64,000 bases of DNA from assembly GCF_002224125.1 (NCBI RefSeq), contig NZ_NCSM01000054.1:91015-155014 (forward strand). Reading direction: 5' to 3'. The translations under genes were made by a program, and so were the position numbers. The notes under the pieces were generated by a model, which saw nothing but the letters and a program-made list of their open reading frames with translations, was not told where the DNA came from and made no database searches. Each line of letters opens with the position of its first letter. The stretch's first letter is position 1. The stretch comes from Streptomyces sp. NBS 14/10 (GTDB lineage: Bacteria; Actinomycetota; Actinomycetes; Streptomycetales; Streptomycetaceae). Shown piece by piece: positions 55,176 through 63,530 of this stretch.

Positions 55176-57134
55176 TCAGTGCTTCGAGGCGCCCGCGGAC
55201 GCGGGCACCTCCACCCAGGCCGCCTTTGACGGGGTGCCCTCGTCGTCCACCACCGTGAGCATGTACCACCCCGGCGGGACCAGCGACGGGTCCTTCGGGA
55301 TCCGGACGGTGACGCTGTCCCGGCCGGCGACGAAGTCCAGCGCGATCGACCGCTGTTCGACGTTGGTCACATGGGTGAAGGACCCCGGGCGGATCAGCCG
55401 CACCCGCTCGATGGCCGGTGCGTGCGGGGTCCGGTAGGTGGCCTTCGCCCCGTGCTTGACGGTCCGCGGCGCGGTGTCGACCAGCGTGGGCCGCGCGTCG
55501 CGGAACAGATACGGCGGGGTGTACAGGTCGATCTGCTGCTGGAACGTCCCCGGCTTGGTGTTGGCGGAGTCGCCGAACAGCGAGTCGGAGCCGAAGGTCA
55601 TCACCCGGCCGTCGGGCAGCAGCAGCGCCCCGGAGTGGTAGTTGCGGCCCACCAGCGGGTCGGCCACAGCGCGCGCGGTGTTGGTCTTGGGGTCGTAGAC
55701 CTCGGCCCGCAGCACATTGCTGCCGTCGCGCCCGCGGTAGTCGCCCGAGCCGTTGGTGGTCAGGAGGGTGTCGTCCGGGAGGATGACGCTGCTGGGGTAG
55801 CGGACCTCGGAGTACAGCTTCGGCCCGTCGTGGAAGCGCGGCCGTGCCTTGCGCAGATCGACGATCCGGGTCTTCGCGGTGGCCCTGGGGTCCTCGCCGA
55901 CCCCGCCGCCGCCGAGCACCATGTACCGCTGCTCCTGGGCCGGGGGCAGCAGCACGGACATCGACGTCTCCAGGATGTCCGGGTCGCTCATACCGGGCAC
56001 GGTCTTGAACACATTGGTCTTCAGGTCCCAGATGCCGGGGGTGCGGCCCACGTTGTCCGGGCCGTATCCGGCGTTGGAGCCGGTGTAGAAGATCCTGCCG
56101 CCTTTGGAGAGGAAGAGCGCGGGGTACGTGGGGAAGAACCGCTTCTTGGGCAGGTACTTCCACTTCTTGGTCCGGGGGTCGTAGGTCTCGTTCTTCCCCG
56201 GTACGACCTGGCCGATCTCGTCCAGGCCGGAGACCGACAGCACCCGGCCGTCCTGGAGGGTGGTCAGGGTCGGGTACCAGCGGGCCTCGTGCATCGGGTC
56301 GACGGGGACATAGCGCTCGGCGACCGGGTCGAACTCGTAGGCGGTCTTGATGCCCTGGAAGTCCTTCTTGTCGAAGGACAGCTTCTGCGCGATGCCGTAG
56401 AAGTTCCGCCGGTCCTTGCCCTCCAGCCCCTCGATCCGGTAGTTGTCCTGGGTCCCGGTCTGGTACCGCTTCCCCTTGCGCAGCGCCTCCACATAGACCC
56501 GGGCGGTGCTGGCGGTCACGGTGACCTTGCCGGACTTGCGGTTCTTGGCCTTCTTGGCGCGCGGAACCAGAACCGGGTCCTTGGACTCGAAGACCTTGCC
56601 GTTCTCCTTGCCGGTGAAGCGGGTGCCCGCCGGGAACGTCTTCGGCTTGTCCGGGTCCTCGTTGTGGACGAACATCAGGCCGCCGGCCTTCTCCACATCG
56701 CCCTTGAGCTTTTCGTACCGCTGAGTGCCGCCCGCCACCAGCAGTTTTCCGTCCGGCAGCTGGGAGTGTCCGGCGCAGAAGAGGTCCTGGGGGGTGGGAA
56801 TGTTCCGGTAGCTGTTCTTCACCGGGTCCCACAGGACGCTCCGGAAGGACTTGGCGGCGAAGTTCTTCGCGTTGTTCCCGGAGCCGGCGACCAGCAGCAC
56901 CTTGCCGGTGTGCAGCAGGGCGGCGTGGATCGTGTTGATCCGGTACTCCTCGGGGACGTTCACCACATCCCAGTGGCCGTTCCTGGCCTTGTACTCCGGC
57001 TGGTTGATCTTGTACTTGTGGTACTTGTCCGAGCTGAAGCGGTAGAGGGCCGGTCCGTTCATTCCGGCCAGCATGAGCACAGCCACCGCACCGATCCCGA
57101 AGCGGCGGGTGCGGCGACTCGGTCGGTACTTCAC
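55176..57134 (-). CDS. glxA: GlxA radical copper oxidase
   Basis: 652 aa. N-terminal membrane anchor (FGIGAVAVLMLAGMNGPAL), Kelch-type propeller with Cys120 in DLFCAGHSQLPDG, the site of the Tyr-Cys cofactor, RWYPTLTTL near 285, NYHSGALLLPDGRV with a copper His, and a C-terminal DUF1929 domain (RPGSFTHVTNVEQRSIALDF). Known from S. lividans and S. coelicolor: oxidises glycan at the hyphal tip and is needed for glycan deposition. Ends are close to cslA: 3 bases between cslA stop and glxA start. Confidence 0.95.
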   Translation of the reverse strand: MKYRPSRRTRRFGIGAVAVLMLAGMNGPALYRFSSDKYHKYKINQPEYKARNGHWDVVNVPEEYRINTIHAALLHTGKVLLVAGSGNNAKNFAAKSFRSVLWDPVKNSYRNIPTPQDLFCAGHSQLPDGKLLVAGGTQRYEKLKGDVEKAGGLMFVHNEDPDKPKTFPAGTRFTGKENGKVFESKDPVLVPRAKKAKNRKSGKVTVTASTARVYVEALRKGKRYQTGTQDNYRIEGLEGKDRRNFYGIAQKLSFDKKDFQGIKTAYEFDPVAERYVPVDPMHEARWYPTLTTLQDGRVLSVSGLDEIGQVVPGKNETYDPRTKKWKYLPKKRFFPTYPALFLSKGGRIFYTGSNAGYGPDNVGRTPGIWDLKTNVFKTVPGMSDPDILETSMSVLLPPAQEQRYMVLGGGGVGEDPRATAKTRIVDLRKARPRFHDGPKLYSEVRYPSSVILPDDTLLTTNGSGDYRGRDGSNVLRAEVYDPKTNTARAVADPLVGRNYHSGALLLPDGRVMTFGSDSLFGDSANTKPGTFQQQIDLYTPPYLFRDARPTLVDTAPRTVKHGAKATYRTPHAPAIERVRLIRPGSFTHVTNVEQRSIALDFVAGRDSVTVRIPKDPSLVPPGWYMLTVVDDEGTPSKAAWVEVPASAGASKH

Positions 57135-57137
57135 GTT

Positions 57138-58958
57138 CTATCGTCCCCCAAGGGATGGATCGGCGGTCTGCTTCTCGGTCTGCTTCCCGGTCCGTTTCTC
57201 CTGGCGGAGGGTCCACCGCCAGGCGATGATCGGCGCGGCCGTGACAGCCAGGGCAAGTGATGCCCAAACGGTCATCGCTGGATGACTGTGGTCGAAATAG
57301 AAGGAAGAGGCGAGCGACCCGCCGAAGACCGCCAGGAAGAAAAGGTGAATCCGGAAGGTGCCGAAGAGTGTGTCGGGGCTCGCCGAGTCGCCCTTGGGCG
57401 TCACCACGAACCTGCTCTTACGGCGCAGTACGGCGTCCATCAGCGAGCGGGCGTAGATCGGCGCGGCGAGGGCGGACATCACCATGCCGGCCACGCCGCC
57501 GGAGCCCTCCGGTTCGTGCGGGGAGACGTTGTGCCGCCGGTTCCAGATGTACAGACCGATCTGCAGGGCCGAGGCGTTGCCGTAGAGCATCATCCAGATG
57601 GCGGGGTCGATCTGGAGCCCCGAGGCGCCGAAGCCGAGGAAGAGCGCGCAGCTGAGGGCGGCGAGAATCCAGTTGAGCGCCGACGCCGGATAGAAGATCA
57701 CCATCAGCGTGTAGTTGAAGAACTTGCCCGGCGGCAGGGTGAACGGCGCCTTCCAGAACTGCTTGAGCAGCGTCTCGTAGGTGCCTCTGGACCAGCGCAG
57801 CTGCTGGGTGAAGAAGTCGGTCCAGGCGCCCGGGCCCTCGCCGACCGCGAGCACGTCGGGGGTGTAGACGGAGCGCCACTTGCGGCCGGTGGCGGGGTTG
57901 CGGTGGCGGTGCAGTTCGAAGCCGGTGGCCATGTCCTCGGTGATCGAGTCGTACAGTCCGCCGATGCCCTTGAGAGCGCTGATCCGTACGGCGTTGTTGG
58001 TGCCGACGAACATGGGGCCGCCATAGGCGTTCCCCGCGCGCTGGATGAGGGCGTGGAAGAGGAACTGCTGGCTCTCGGCGGCCTTGGTGACGGCCGCGTC
58101 GTAGTTGCCGTAGACCTGCGGGCCGACGACGAAGGCGACGTCCGGGTCGCGGAAGTAGCCGAGCATCCGCTCCAGGTAGTTGGGGAGCGGGACGTGGTCG
58201 GTGTCGACGGAGGCGAAGTAGTCGTAGGCGTCGCCGTGGGCGTCCAGCCAGGCGTTGTAGTTGCCGTGCTTGGTCCTGGCGCGGTGCGGGCCCTTGGGCC
58301 GGTTCCACTTCTCGACGCCCTTGCGGGTGAAGTGGCGTACGCCCAGGCGCGCGCAGACCGCCTTCACCGCCGGGTCGTCGCCCTCGTCGAGGAGCCAGAC
58401 GTGCAGCGTTCCGCGGTGGCGCACCCGCACCGCCGCCTCCAGGGTCCGGGTCACCATCTCCAGCGGCTCCTTGCCGGGCACGAAGGAGGTGAGGAAGGCG
58501 ACCTTGGTGCCGGTCTCGGGCACCACCGGGACCGGGTCGCGGGCGACGAGGGTGGCATGCGCGTTGGACAGCACATTGAGCGTGCGGAACAGCTCGATCA
58601 GCCCGATGGAGACCAGCATCACGGTGTCCATGGCGGCCATGACGGGGCCGACGCCCTCCCGGCTGGTCCAGTGGGCGGGCTGCATCAGCCACAGCAGCAG
58701 CCCCAGCGAGAGCAGGGGCGCGGCGCCGAGCAGCAGCGCGGCGCGGACGCGGTGCGGTTCGTCGGCCAGCAGCCCGCGGTAGCGCACCCGGTACGGTTTG
58801 GCTGAATTTCCGGCGCTTTCGGAATCCGGTCGGCTGAGCGGGCCGGCGAGCCGGCTGTAGTGCTCGTAGTCGTACTTCGGCAGCGGCGGCCGGGGCCGGT
58901 GCCGGGGCGGTTCGCTGTGGTGCTGCCGTGGGACGCGCGCGCTGGTCGTCGACGCCAT
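57138..58958 (-). CDS. cslA: cellulose-synthase-like glycosyltransferase
   Basis: 606 aa. GT2 enzyme: two N-terminal membrane segments (about 72-92, 105-128), catalytic site LLDEGDDP (Asp191), VDTD at 251-254, TED at 340-342 and QQLRW at 385-389, then four to five C-terminal membrane segments. Makes the tip-associated beta-glycan during apical growth. Followed by glxA in an operon. Confidence 0.95.
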   Translation of the reverse strand: MASTTSARVPRQHHSEPPRHRPRPPLPKYDYEHYSRLAGPLSRPDSESAGNSAKPYRVRYRGLLADEPHRVRAALLLGAAPLLSLGLLLWLMQPAHWTSREGVGPVMAAMDTVMLVSIGLIELFRTLNVLSNAHATLVARDPVPVVPETGTKVAFLTSFVPGKEPLEMVTRTLEAAVRVRHRGTLHVWLLDEGDDPAVKAVCARLGVRHFTRKGVEKWNRPKGPHRARTKHGNYNAWLDAHGDAYDYFASVDTDHVPLPNYLERMLGYFRDPDVAFVVGPQVYGNYDAAVTKAAESQQFLFHALIQRAGNAYGGPMFVGTNNAVRISALKGIGGLYDSITEDMATGFELHRHRNPATGRKWRSVYTPDVLAVGEGPGAWTDFFTQQLRWSRGTYETLLKQFWKAPFTLPPGKFFNYTLMVIFYPASALNWILAALSCALFLGFGASGLQIDPAIWMMLYGNASALQIGLYIWNRRHNVSPHEPEGSGGVAGMVMSALAAPIYARSLMDAVLRRKSRFVVTPKGDSASPDTLFGTFRIHLFFLAVFGGSLASSFYFDHSHPAMTVWASLALAVTAAPIIAWRWTLRQEKRTGKQTEKQTADPSLGGR

Positions 58959-59240
58959 GAGTCATTCCCCCCGCACGCGAAAGCTGGCCGCGTGCTGAAG
59001 CCCGTTCGTCGTGTGCTCTCCCCTGAAACGGCCCCCCTCGGCCGTACGGGCACATTAGTGGAGACAACCGACGATGCGGACATGGAACGGCCGCCCCGCG
59101 CATGCGCAACAGCGAGAACCGGACCTTTCCGGCGGGGAGGGGTGAATCGGCCGCGGCGCGAGGCGGGAGGCGGTGCGAGGCGGGAAGGCAGTGCGAGGTG
59201 GGAAGCGGTGCTCAGGCCGGTCGTGGTGCGGGGCGCCGGG

Positions 59241-59942
59241 TCATTCCTGGTGGGGGGAGCGCAGCCGCTCCCGGATGTTGCCGAAGTGATCGCGGACGGC
59301 GGCCTCGGCACGTACGACATCGCCGGTACGGACCGCCTCCAGGATCTCCCGGTGCTGCCGGCAGGTGACCTTGGGATCGGTGTGCAGATCCACCAGATCG
59401 GTGCGCACCCGGTGGAAGGCGTCCCAGAACGCCTCCAGCATCTCGCTGAGCAGCAGACTGTCCAGGCCGCGGTGGAGGGCGGCGTGGAAGGCCCGGTCGG
59501 TGTCCGCGCGTACGGCGCCCTCGGCGGCCTCCGCCTCCATCCGCTCGACCAGGGCGTCCAGCTCGGCCAGGTCGGTCTGCGGTATTCGCCCGGCCAGCCG
59601 TGCGATCAGCCCGGTCTCCACCGCCTCGCGCAGCTCCAGCAGCTGGAGCAGGCTGTCCTCGCCGCGGTAGTGGCCGGCGACGGTGCGGAAGATCAGCCCC
59701 TCGATCATCGGGCCCATCGACATGGGCCCGACGTAGGTGCCGAAGCCATGGCGGATCTCCACGATGTTCATGGCCTGCAGCCCCTTGAGGGCTTCGCGCA
59801 CGGAGTTGCGGCTGACGCCGAGCAGTTCCATCAGCTCGGTTTCGGTCGGCAGCGGGGCGCCGGAGGGCAGCCGCTGGTCGACGATCAGGCGCTTGATGCG
59901 CTCCTGGATGTCGCTCGCCATGCCGCGATTGTGCGCCGCCAC
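59241..59942 (-). CDS. GntR-family regulator, FadR/FCD type
   Basis: 233 aa from GTG 59942, with GGAGG 5 bases upstream (ATG 59921 is the alternative). Winged helix at about 8-75 (LPTETELMELLGVSRNSVREAL), then an FCD ligand domain with metal-type residues (FHAALHRG, CRQHREILEAV, DHFGNIRERL). FadR-type regulators sense organic acids or sugars acids. Downstream of tRNA-Lys; target not identifiable from position alone. Confidence 0.9.
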   Translation of the reverse strand: MAAHNRGMASDIQERIKRLIVDQRLPSGAPLPTETELMELLGVSRNSVREALKGLQAMNIVEIRHGFGTYVGPMSMGPMIEGLIFRTVAGHYRGEDSLLQLLELREAVETGLIARLAGRIPQTDLAELDALVERMEAEAAEGAVRADTDRAFHAALHRGLDSLLLSEMLEAFWDAFHRVRTDLVDLHTDPKVTCRQHREILEAVRTGDVVRAEAAVRDHFGNIRERLRSPHQE

Positions 59943-60030
59943 AGCCACCTCCGATCGCGTCAGCTTACCGGGAACGCAACAGGGGCTCCTCGGCGAACCG
60001 AGAAACCCCTGGTCAGTGGCGTAAGCCAAG

Positions 60031-60104
60031 TGCGCCGCCAGGGACTCGAACCCCGGACCCGCTGATTAAGAGTCAGCTGCTCTAACCAACTGAGCTAGCG
60101 GCGC
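60031..60104 (-). tRNA. tRNA-Lys (anticodon CUU)
   Basis: Minus strand: acceptor GCGCCGC/GCGGCGC, D-arm GCTCAGTTGGTTAGAGC, anticodon loop CTCTTAA (anticodon CTT), T-arm GGGGTTCGAGTCCC. CCA not encoded. Confidence 0.95.
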
Positions 60105-60170
60105 CTGCTGACGGATGAATCCTACCCGACCTGGAGGGGTGCTCCGGGCAGCGCGCTTCGTCGCGCTTCA

Positions 60171-60205
60171 TTGGTATGGACATCTCCTGTATTTGGTATG
60201 GACAT
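60171..60205 (+). promoter_or_regulatory. 13-bp direct repeat upstream of the LPMO gene
   Basis: TTGGTATGGACAT occurs at 60171-60183 and 60193-60205 (22-base period). Streptomyces chitinase promoters carry direct repeats of similar length; a control role is likely but not proven. Confidence 0.6.
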
Positions 60206-60233
60206 GACCAAGAAATCGCGGTTACTCTGCGAC

Positions 60234-60247
60234 TTGGTCTAGACCGC
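60234..60247. promoter_or_regulatory. DasR-like operator before the LPMO gene
   Basis: TTGGTCTAGACCGC contains the perfect palindrome GGTCTAGACC, the core of the dre consensus, 49 bases before the start codon. Confidence 0.8.
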
Positions 60248-60295
60248 ACAGCACTCGGCTCGCCGAAGCACTCCCCACGTCTTCAGGAGCGAAGC

Positions 60296-60889
60296 ATGCG
60301 CAAGAAGATCAGCGCCGCTGTGATCGGCATCGGGCTCGCGGCGGTCTCCGTTCTCACCACCGGCGGCAGCGCCTCCAGTCACGCCTACACCGACTCGCCC
60401 ATCAGCCGCCAGAAGCTGTGTGCCAACGGCACCGTCACCAACTGCGGCGACATCCAGTACGAACCGCAGAGCGTCGAGGGCCCCAAGGGCTTCCCGTCCG
60501 GCGGTCCGGCCGACGGCACGATCTGTGCGGGTGGCAACAGCCGGTTCTCCCAGCTGGACGACCCGCGCGGCGGCCAGTGGCCGACCACCAAGCTCACCGC
60601 CGGGCAGAGCTACACCTTCACCTGGCGCTTCACCGCCTCGCACGCCACGACGGACTTCAAGTACTTCATCACCAAGAACGGCTGGAACCCCAACTCGAAG
60701 CTCACCCGCGCGAGCCTGGACTCCACCCCGTTCCTGACCGTTCCGTACAACGGCCAGCGGCCACCGTCCACGCTCTCCCACTCGGGCACCATCCCGAGCG
60801 GGAAGACCGGCAGGCATCTGATCCTCGCCGTGTGGACCGTCGCCGACACCTCGAACGCCTTCTACGCCTGCTCGGACGTGCAGTTCTGA
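60296..60889 (+). CDS. lpmP: AA10 lytic polysaccharide monooxygenase
   Basis: 197 aa from ATG 60296, AGGAG 7 bases upstream. The signal peptide ends at residue 28 so the mature chain begins with His29, the first copper ligand; His116 (TASHATTDFKYF) is the second, completing the histidine brace. NAFYACSDVQF supplies the axial aromatic. Short single-domain form. In S. coelicolor the LPMO LpmP (SCO2833), near cslA/glxA, acts on chitin and in cell-wall remodelling; this is its likely counterpart. Confidence 0.92.
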   Translation: MRKKISAAVIGIGLAAVSVLTTGGSASSHAYTDSPISRQKLCANGTVTNCGDIQYEPQSVEGPKGFPSGGPADGTICAGGNSRFSQLDDPRGGQWPTTKLTAGQSYTFTWRFTASHATTDFKYFITKNGWNPNSKLTRASLDSTPFLTVPYNGQRPPSTLSHSGTIPSGKTGRHLILAVWTVADTSNAFYACSDVQF

Positions 60890-60926
60890 CCCCTTTTTCC
60901 GGGGCTCGGTCCGCCAACCGAACGGC

Positions 60927-60958
60927 GCGGGGCCCGGCCCGTCAGGACCGGGCCCCGC
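60927..60958. terminator. bidirectional terminator between LPMO and DUF397 genes
   Basis: GCGGGGCCCGG pairs with CCGGGCCCCGC (11 bp, 10-base loop), between convergent genes. Confidence 0.8.
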
Positions 60959-60964
60959 ATCATC

Positions 60965-61213
60965 TCAGGCGTCGTATAAGCCCGCCTTCACGCCACGTAC
61001 GAAGGCGGCCCAGACGGCCGGGGCGGCGCCCAGGACCGCGTCCGGGTCGTCGCTTTCGCGCAGTCGGACCAGGCCGCCCCATGCGGCGACCTCGACACAC
61101 TGGCCCTCGCCCACGGAGTGCGAGGACTTGCGCCAGCGCGGACGCGGACGCGGGGACGGGGATGGATTCGGGGACAGGTCATGCTGGTTCTCGGGCACTC
61201 TTGAGGTGTTCAC
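60965..61213 (-). CDS. DUF397 protein (BldB/WhiJ-partner type), TTA-containing
   Basis: 82 aa from GTG 61213 (GTG 61198 also possible). After a Pro/Arg-rich head comes DUF397: WRKSSHSVGEGQCVEVA, VRLRESDDPD, and AVWAAFVRGVKAGLYDA. The Leu four residues from the end is a TTA codon (60977-60979), making full-length product bldA-dependent. Overlaps the 3-prime end of the XRE gene by 35 bases, so the two are coupled. DUF397 proteins partner with WhiJ-like regulators in Streptomyces development. Confidence 0.88.
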   Translation of the reverse strand: MNTSRVPENQHDLSPNPSPSPRPRPRWRKSSHSVGEGQCVEVAAWGGLVRLRESDDPDAVLGAAPAVWAAFVRGVKAGLYDA

Positions 61214-62114
61214 GGTGTGGGGCCCTCTTTCCTAAGAGACCGGCGATGAGGGCCTTCGTCTCCTCCGTCGACAGCGCGCTGTCGACGATGTGGTCGAAGG
61301 CGTCGGCGAAGACTTTGACGTCGTCGACTCCTTCGACGTATACGGGGCCGCGCAGGTTCTCCTGGGTGACCACATCCGGCATCGGACCGGGAAACCCGAC
61401 GATTGTGAAGGCGCCCGCGTCCCCCGGGTTGGGCGCCGCGTCGATCGGCATCACCTGCAGCGTGACCGTGGGCCAGTCCGCGACGTCAAGCAGCCGCCGC
61501 AACTGTTCGTCCATGATGGCCGGGCGGCCGGAGAAACGCCGGTGGAGGGCGGCCTCGTGGATCACCGCCCACAGCCGCAGCGGAGCGCGCGGACGGGTCA
61601 GCACCGCCTGGCGGGCCAGCCGCACCTCGGCGAGCGCCGCGACCTCCGCCTCGCTGCGCGCGACCGCGTTGGCGGCGATCGTCTCCCGGGCGTAGTCGGG
61701 CGTCTGCAGCAGCCCGGGGACGACCAGCGGGGCGAAGTCGCGGACGCATTCGGCGTCGCTCTCCAGCGAGATGTAGTCGGCGTACGCGGGGGCGACCACG
61801 CCGCGGTAGGTCTGCCACCAGCCGCGTTTCCCGGCGTCCTTGGCCAGCCTCTCGAGCGCCGCGCGGACTTCGGAGTCGCTGATGGCGTAGGCCTCCAGCA
61901 GGGTGGCGACCTCCGCGGCGCGGATGGTCGCGTTCGCGTTCTCTATCCGGGACAGCTTCGGGGCGCTCCAGCGGCGGGCGCCCGTACGTCCCCTTTGGGC
62001 CGCGTTCAGCGCCTGCGCGGCCGCGTCCAGTGTCATCCCCGCTTCGGTACGCAGCTTCCGCAGAGTGGACCCCAGCCGCCTGCGCCGCACGGTGGGCACT
62101 GGGTGGTAGGACAT
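61179..62114 (-). CDS. XRE regulator with DUF5753, WhiJ-like
   Basis: 311 aa from ATG 62114. Helix-turn-helix at about 15-70 (LRKLRTEAGMTLDAAAQAL, SAPKLSRIENANATIRAAEV), followed by the DUF5753 ligand domain (ALLEAYAIS, AYADYISLESDAECVRDFAPLVVPGLLQT, QEAALHRRFSGRP-like region, and VYVEGVDDVKVFADAF). Pairs with DUF397 downstream and divergent ATP-binding protein, the usual WhiJ-type trio. Confidence 0.9.
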   Translation of the reverse strand: MSYHPVPTVRRRRLGSTLRKLRTEAGMTLDAAAQALNAAQRGRTGARRWSAPKLSRIENANATIRAAEVATLLEAYAISDSEVRAALERLAKDAGKRGWWQTYRGVVAPAYADYISLESDAECVRDFAPLVVPGLLQTPDYARETIAANAVARSEAEVAALAEVRLARQAVLTRPRAPLRLWAVIHEAALHRRFSGRPAIMDEQLRRLLDVADWPTVTLQVMPIDAAPNPGDAGAFTIVGFPGPMPDVVTQENLRGPVYVEGVDDVKVFADAFDHIVDSALSTEETKALIAGLLGKRAPHREHLKSAREPA

Positions 62115-62266
62115 GTCGCCAGTCTGACGTATCGCCAACTACAACCACCAGGCGGCATATGCCAGTCTTGCGTGAGTGGGTCGAAACATTGCGAGTAGCA
62201 CGGACATGGGACAGGATCGCCTGTGCGACACGGCAGCGCGCCGTGCCTTGGAGGGCCCTGGACGAC

Positions 62267-62695
62267 ATGGCAGAGAACATCCCGCAGGGGGCACCGCCCG
62301 GCGGTAGCTGGGGGCGATACGAGCTGCGCCTGCGCGTCCATCCGCAGACACTCGCGGACGTGCGCCGCGTCGTGGGTGCGCGGCTGCGCCAGTGGGGCCG
62401 CGAGGAGTTGATCACCGCGGCGGCGATGTGCGTCACCGAGCTGCTCTCCAACGTCCACAAGCACGCTGCCTCGCCCGACTGTGTGCTCACCCTCGAGAAC
62501 CGCCCGTACGGCATACGGGCCTCCGTCACCGACAGCGAGTCCTCGCTGCCGGTGGTCAAGGAGCCCGACTTCCTCTCCGAGAGCGGGCGGGGGATGTTTC
62601 TGCTCAGCAAGACGGCCGACGAATGGGGCACGGACCTCAACACCACCGGGAAGACGGTCTGGTTCACGCTTCGCGCGGAATCGGTCGGTCCGTGA
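62267..62695 (+). CDS. ATP-binding protein, anti-sigma-factor kinase-like
   Basis: 142 aa from ATG 62267 (ATG 62159 would add 36 residues). HATPase_c_2 fold: ELLSNVHKHAA is the N-box, SVTDSESSLP the G1 region, and SGRGMFLLSKTADEWG the G2 box. Such short stand-alone proteins act as kinases or anti-sigma factors and are typical partners of XRE/DUF397 pairs. Divergent from the XRE gene. Confidence 0.88.
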   Translation: MAENIPQGAPPGGSWGRYELRLRVHPQTLADVRRVVGARLRQWGREELITAAAMCVTELLSNVHKHAASPDCVLTLENRPYGIRASVTDSESSLPVVKEPDFLSESGRGMFLLSKTADEWGTDLNTTGKTVWFTLRAESVGP

Positions 62696-62750
62696 GCCGC
62701 CGTTCGGTAGCGTGCCGTTCCGGAGTGGTGTGCGAGCCGGGGAGGGGCCC

Positions 62751-63170
62751 ATGGATCCGGTGACGGCGGGTGCGCTGATCGCGGCGGTCAACGCGGTGGT
62801 GTCCGGGGCCGGGGGTGAGGCGGGCCGACGGGCGCTCGAGGCGCTGGGCGCGCTGTCCCGCAGGGTGCTGCGGCGGAACCCGTCCGATCCGGCGGGCGGC
62901 CCGGGCGTCGATCCGGCGGGCGATGGTGAGCCCGTCGCGATTCCGTACGACGACCCGGAGCGGCTGCGCCGACTGGCCGAGTTGCTGGTCGAACGAGCCC
63001 GGCAGGACCCCGAGTTGGGGCGCGATCTGGCGGCCTGGATGAGCCGGTACGGAACGCCGGCCCAAGAGGTCGGCACCGTCCACAATTCCATCTCGGGTGA
63101 TGCGCGGATCACCGGGCCGGTTATCCAAGGCCGGGATTTCCAGGGACCGATCAGCTTCGGCTCGCAGTGA
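62751..63170 (+). CDS. small helical protein with RHIM-like C-terminal amyloid motif
   Basis: 139 aa from ATG 62751, GGGGAGG 4 bases upstream. Helical N-terminal part (AGALIAAVNAVVSGAGGEAG, ALGALSRRVLRR), a Pro/Gly linker, a second helix pair (PERLRRLAELLVERARQDPE), then the C-terminal motif HNSISGDARITGPVIQGRDF followed by QGPISFG. The Asn-x-Ile-Ser-Gly ... Gly-x-Val-Ile-Gln-Gly pattern matches actinobacterial amyloid signalling (RHIM-like/BASS) motifs. Layout resembles Bell-type effector proteins. Function inferred only. Confidence 0.72.
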   Translation: MDPVTAGALIAAVNAVVSGAGGEAGRRALEALGALSRRVLRRNPSDPAGGPGVDPAGDGEPVAIPYDDPERLRRLAELLVERARQDPELGRDLAAWMSRYGTPAQEVGTVHNSISGDARITGPVIQGRDFQGPISFGSQ

Positions 63171-63530
63171 CTCACCCCCGGACGGGGGTACCCGGGCGCC
63201 CGTCGGCGGCTGGCAGCAAGCGGACAGCGGCCCCGGCCGCCGCTCGCCCAGTGTGGCCGGGCGGCTGCGCTGGGTGGTGTGCGGGCGACCGGGTGGCGCG
63301 GATACACGCAACTTCCTGACATACCGCGTGTCGTTGCGCACGCGAGGCGTTGCGGTAGGGTCTGACACGCCGTCATTTGCCTACTCTTTACCTGACTCGC
63401 TGCGTTGACGCCGTCGCTGTGTGCGAATTACTGTCGTCAATGGAATTGCATAGCGTTTTTTGCTCCAAGAAATTCTCGAACCAGGCTCGAATTTCAGAAA
63501 ACAGGTCGCCTTCGCCCTGCAGGGGAAGTC
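63171..63530. other. AT-richer promoter region of the LuxR-type gene
   Basis: 360 bases without a supported gene. Clearly lower GC from 63370 on than its surroundings. Contains a promoter candidate at 63405-63434. Confidence 0.5.
63405..63434 (+). promoter_or_regulatory. putative promoter of the LuxR-type gene
   Basis: TTGACG at 63405-63410 and TACTGT at 63429-63434 with an 18-base spacer; about 95 bases before ATG 63531. Confidence 0.5.

Noticed and set aside
52006..57267. A 1753-codon minus-strand frame spanning HAD to glxA
   Set aside because: Crosses several well-supported genes on both strands and has shadow composition. No family signature.
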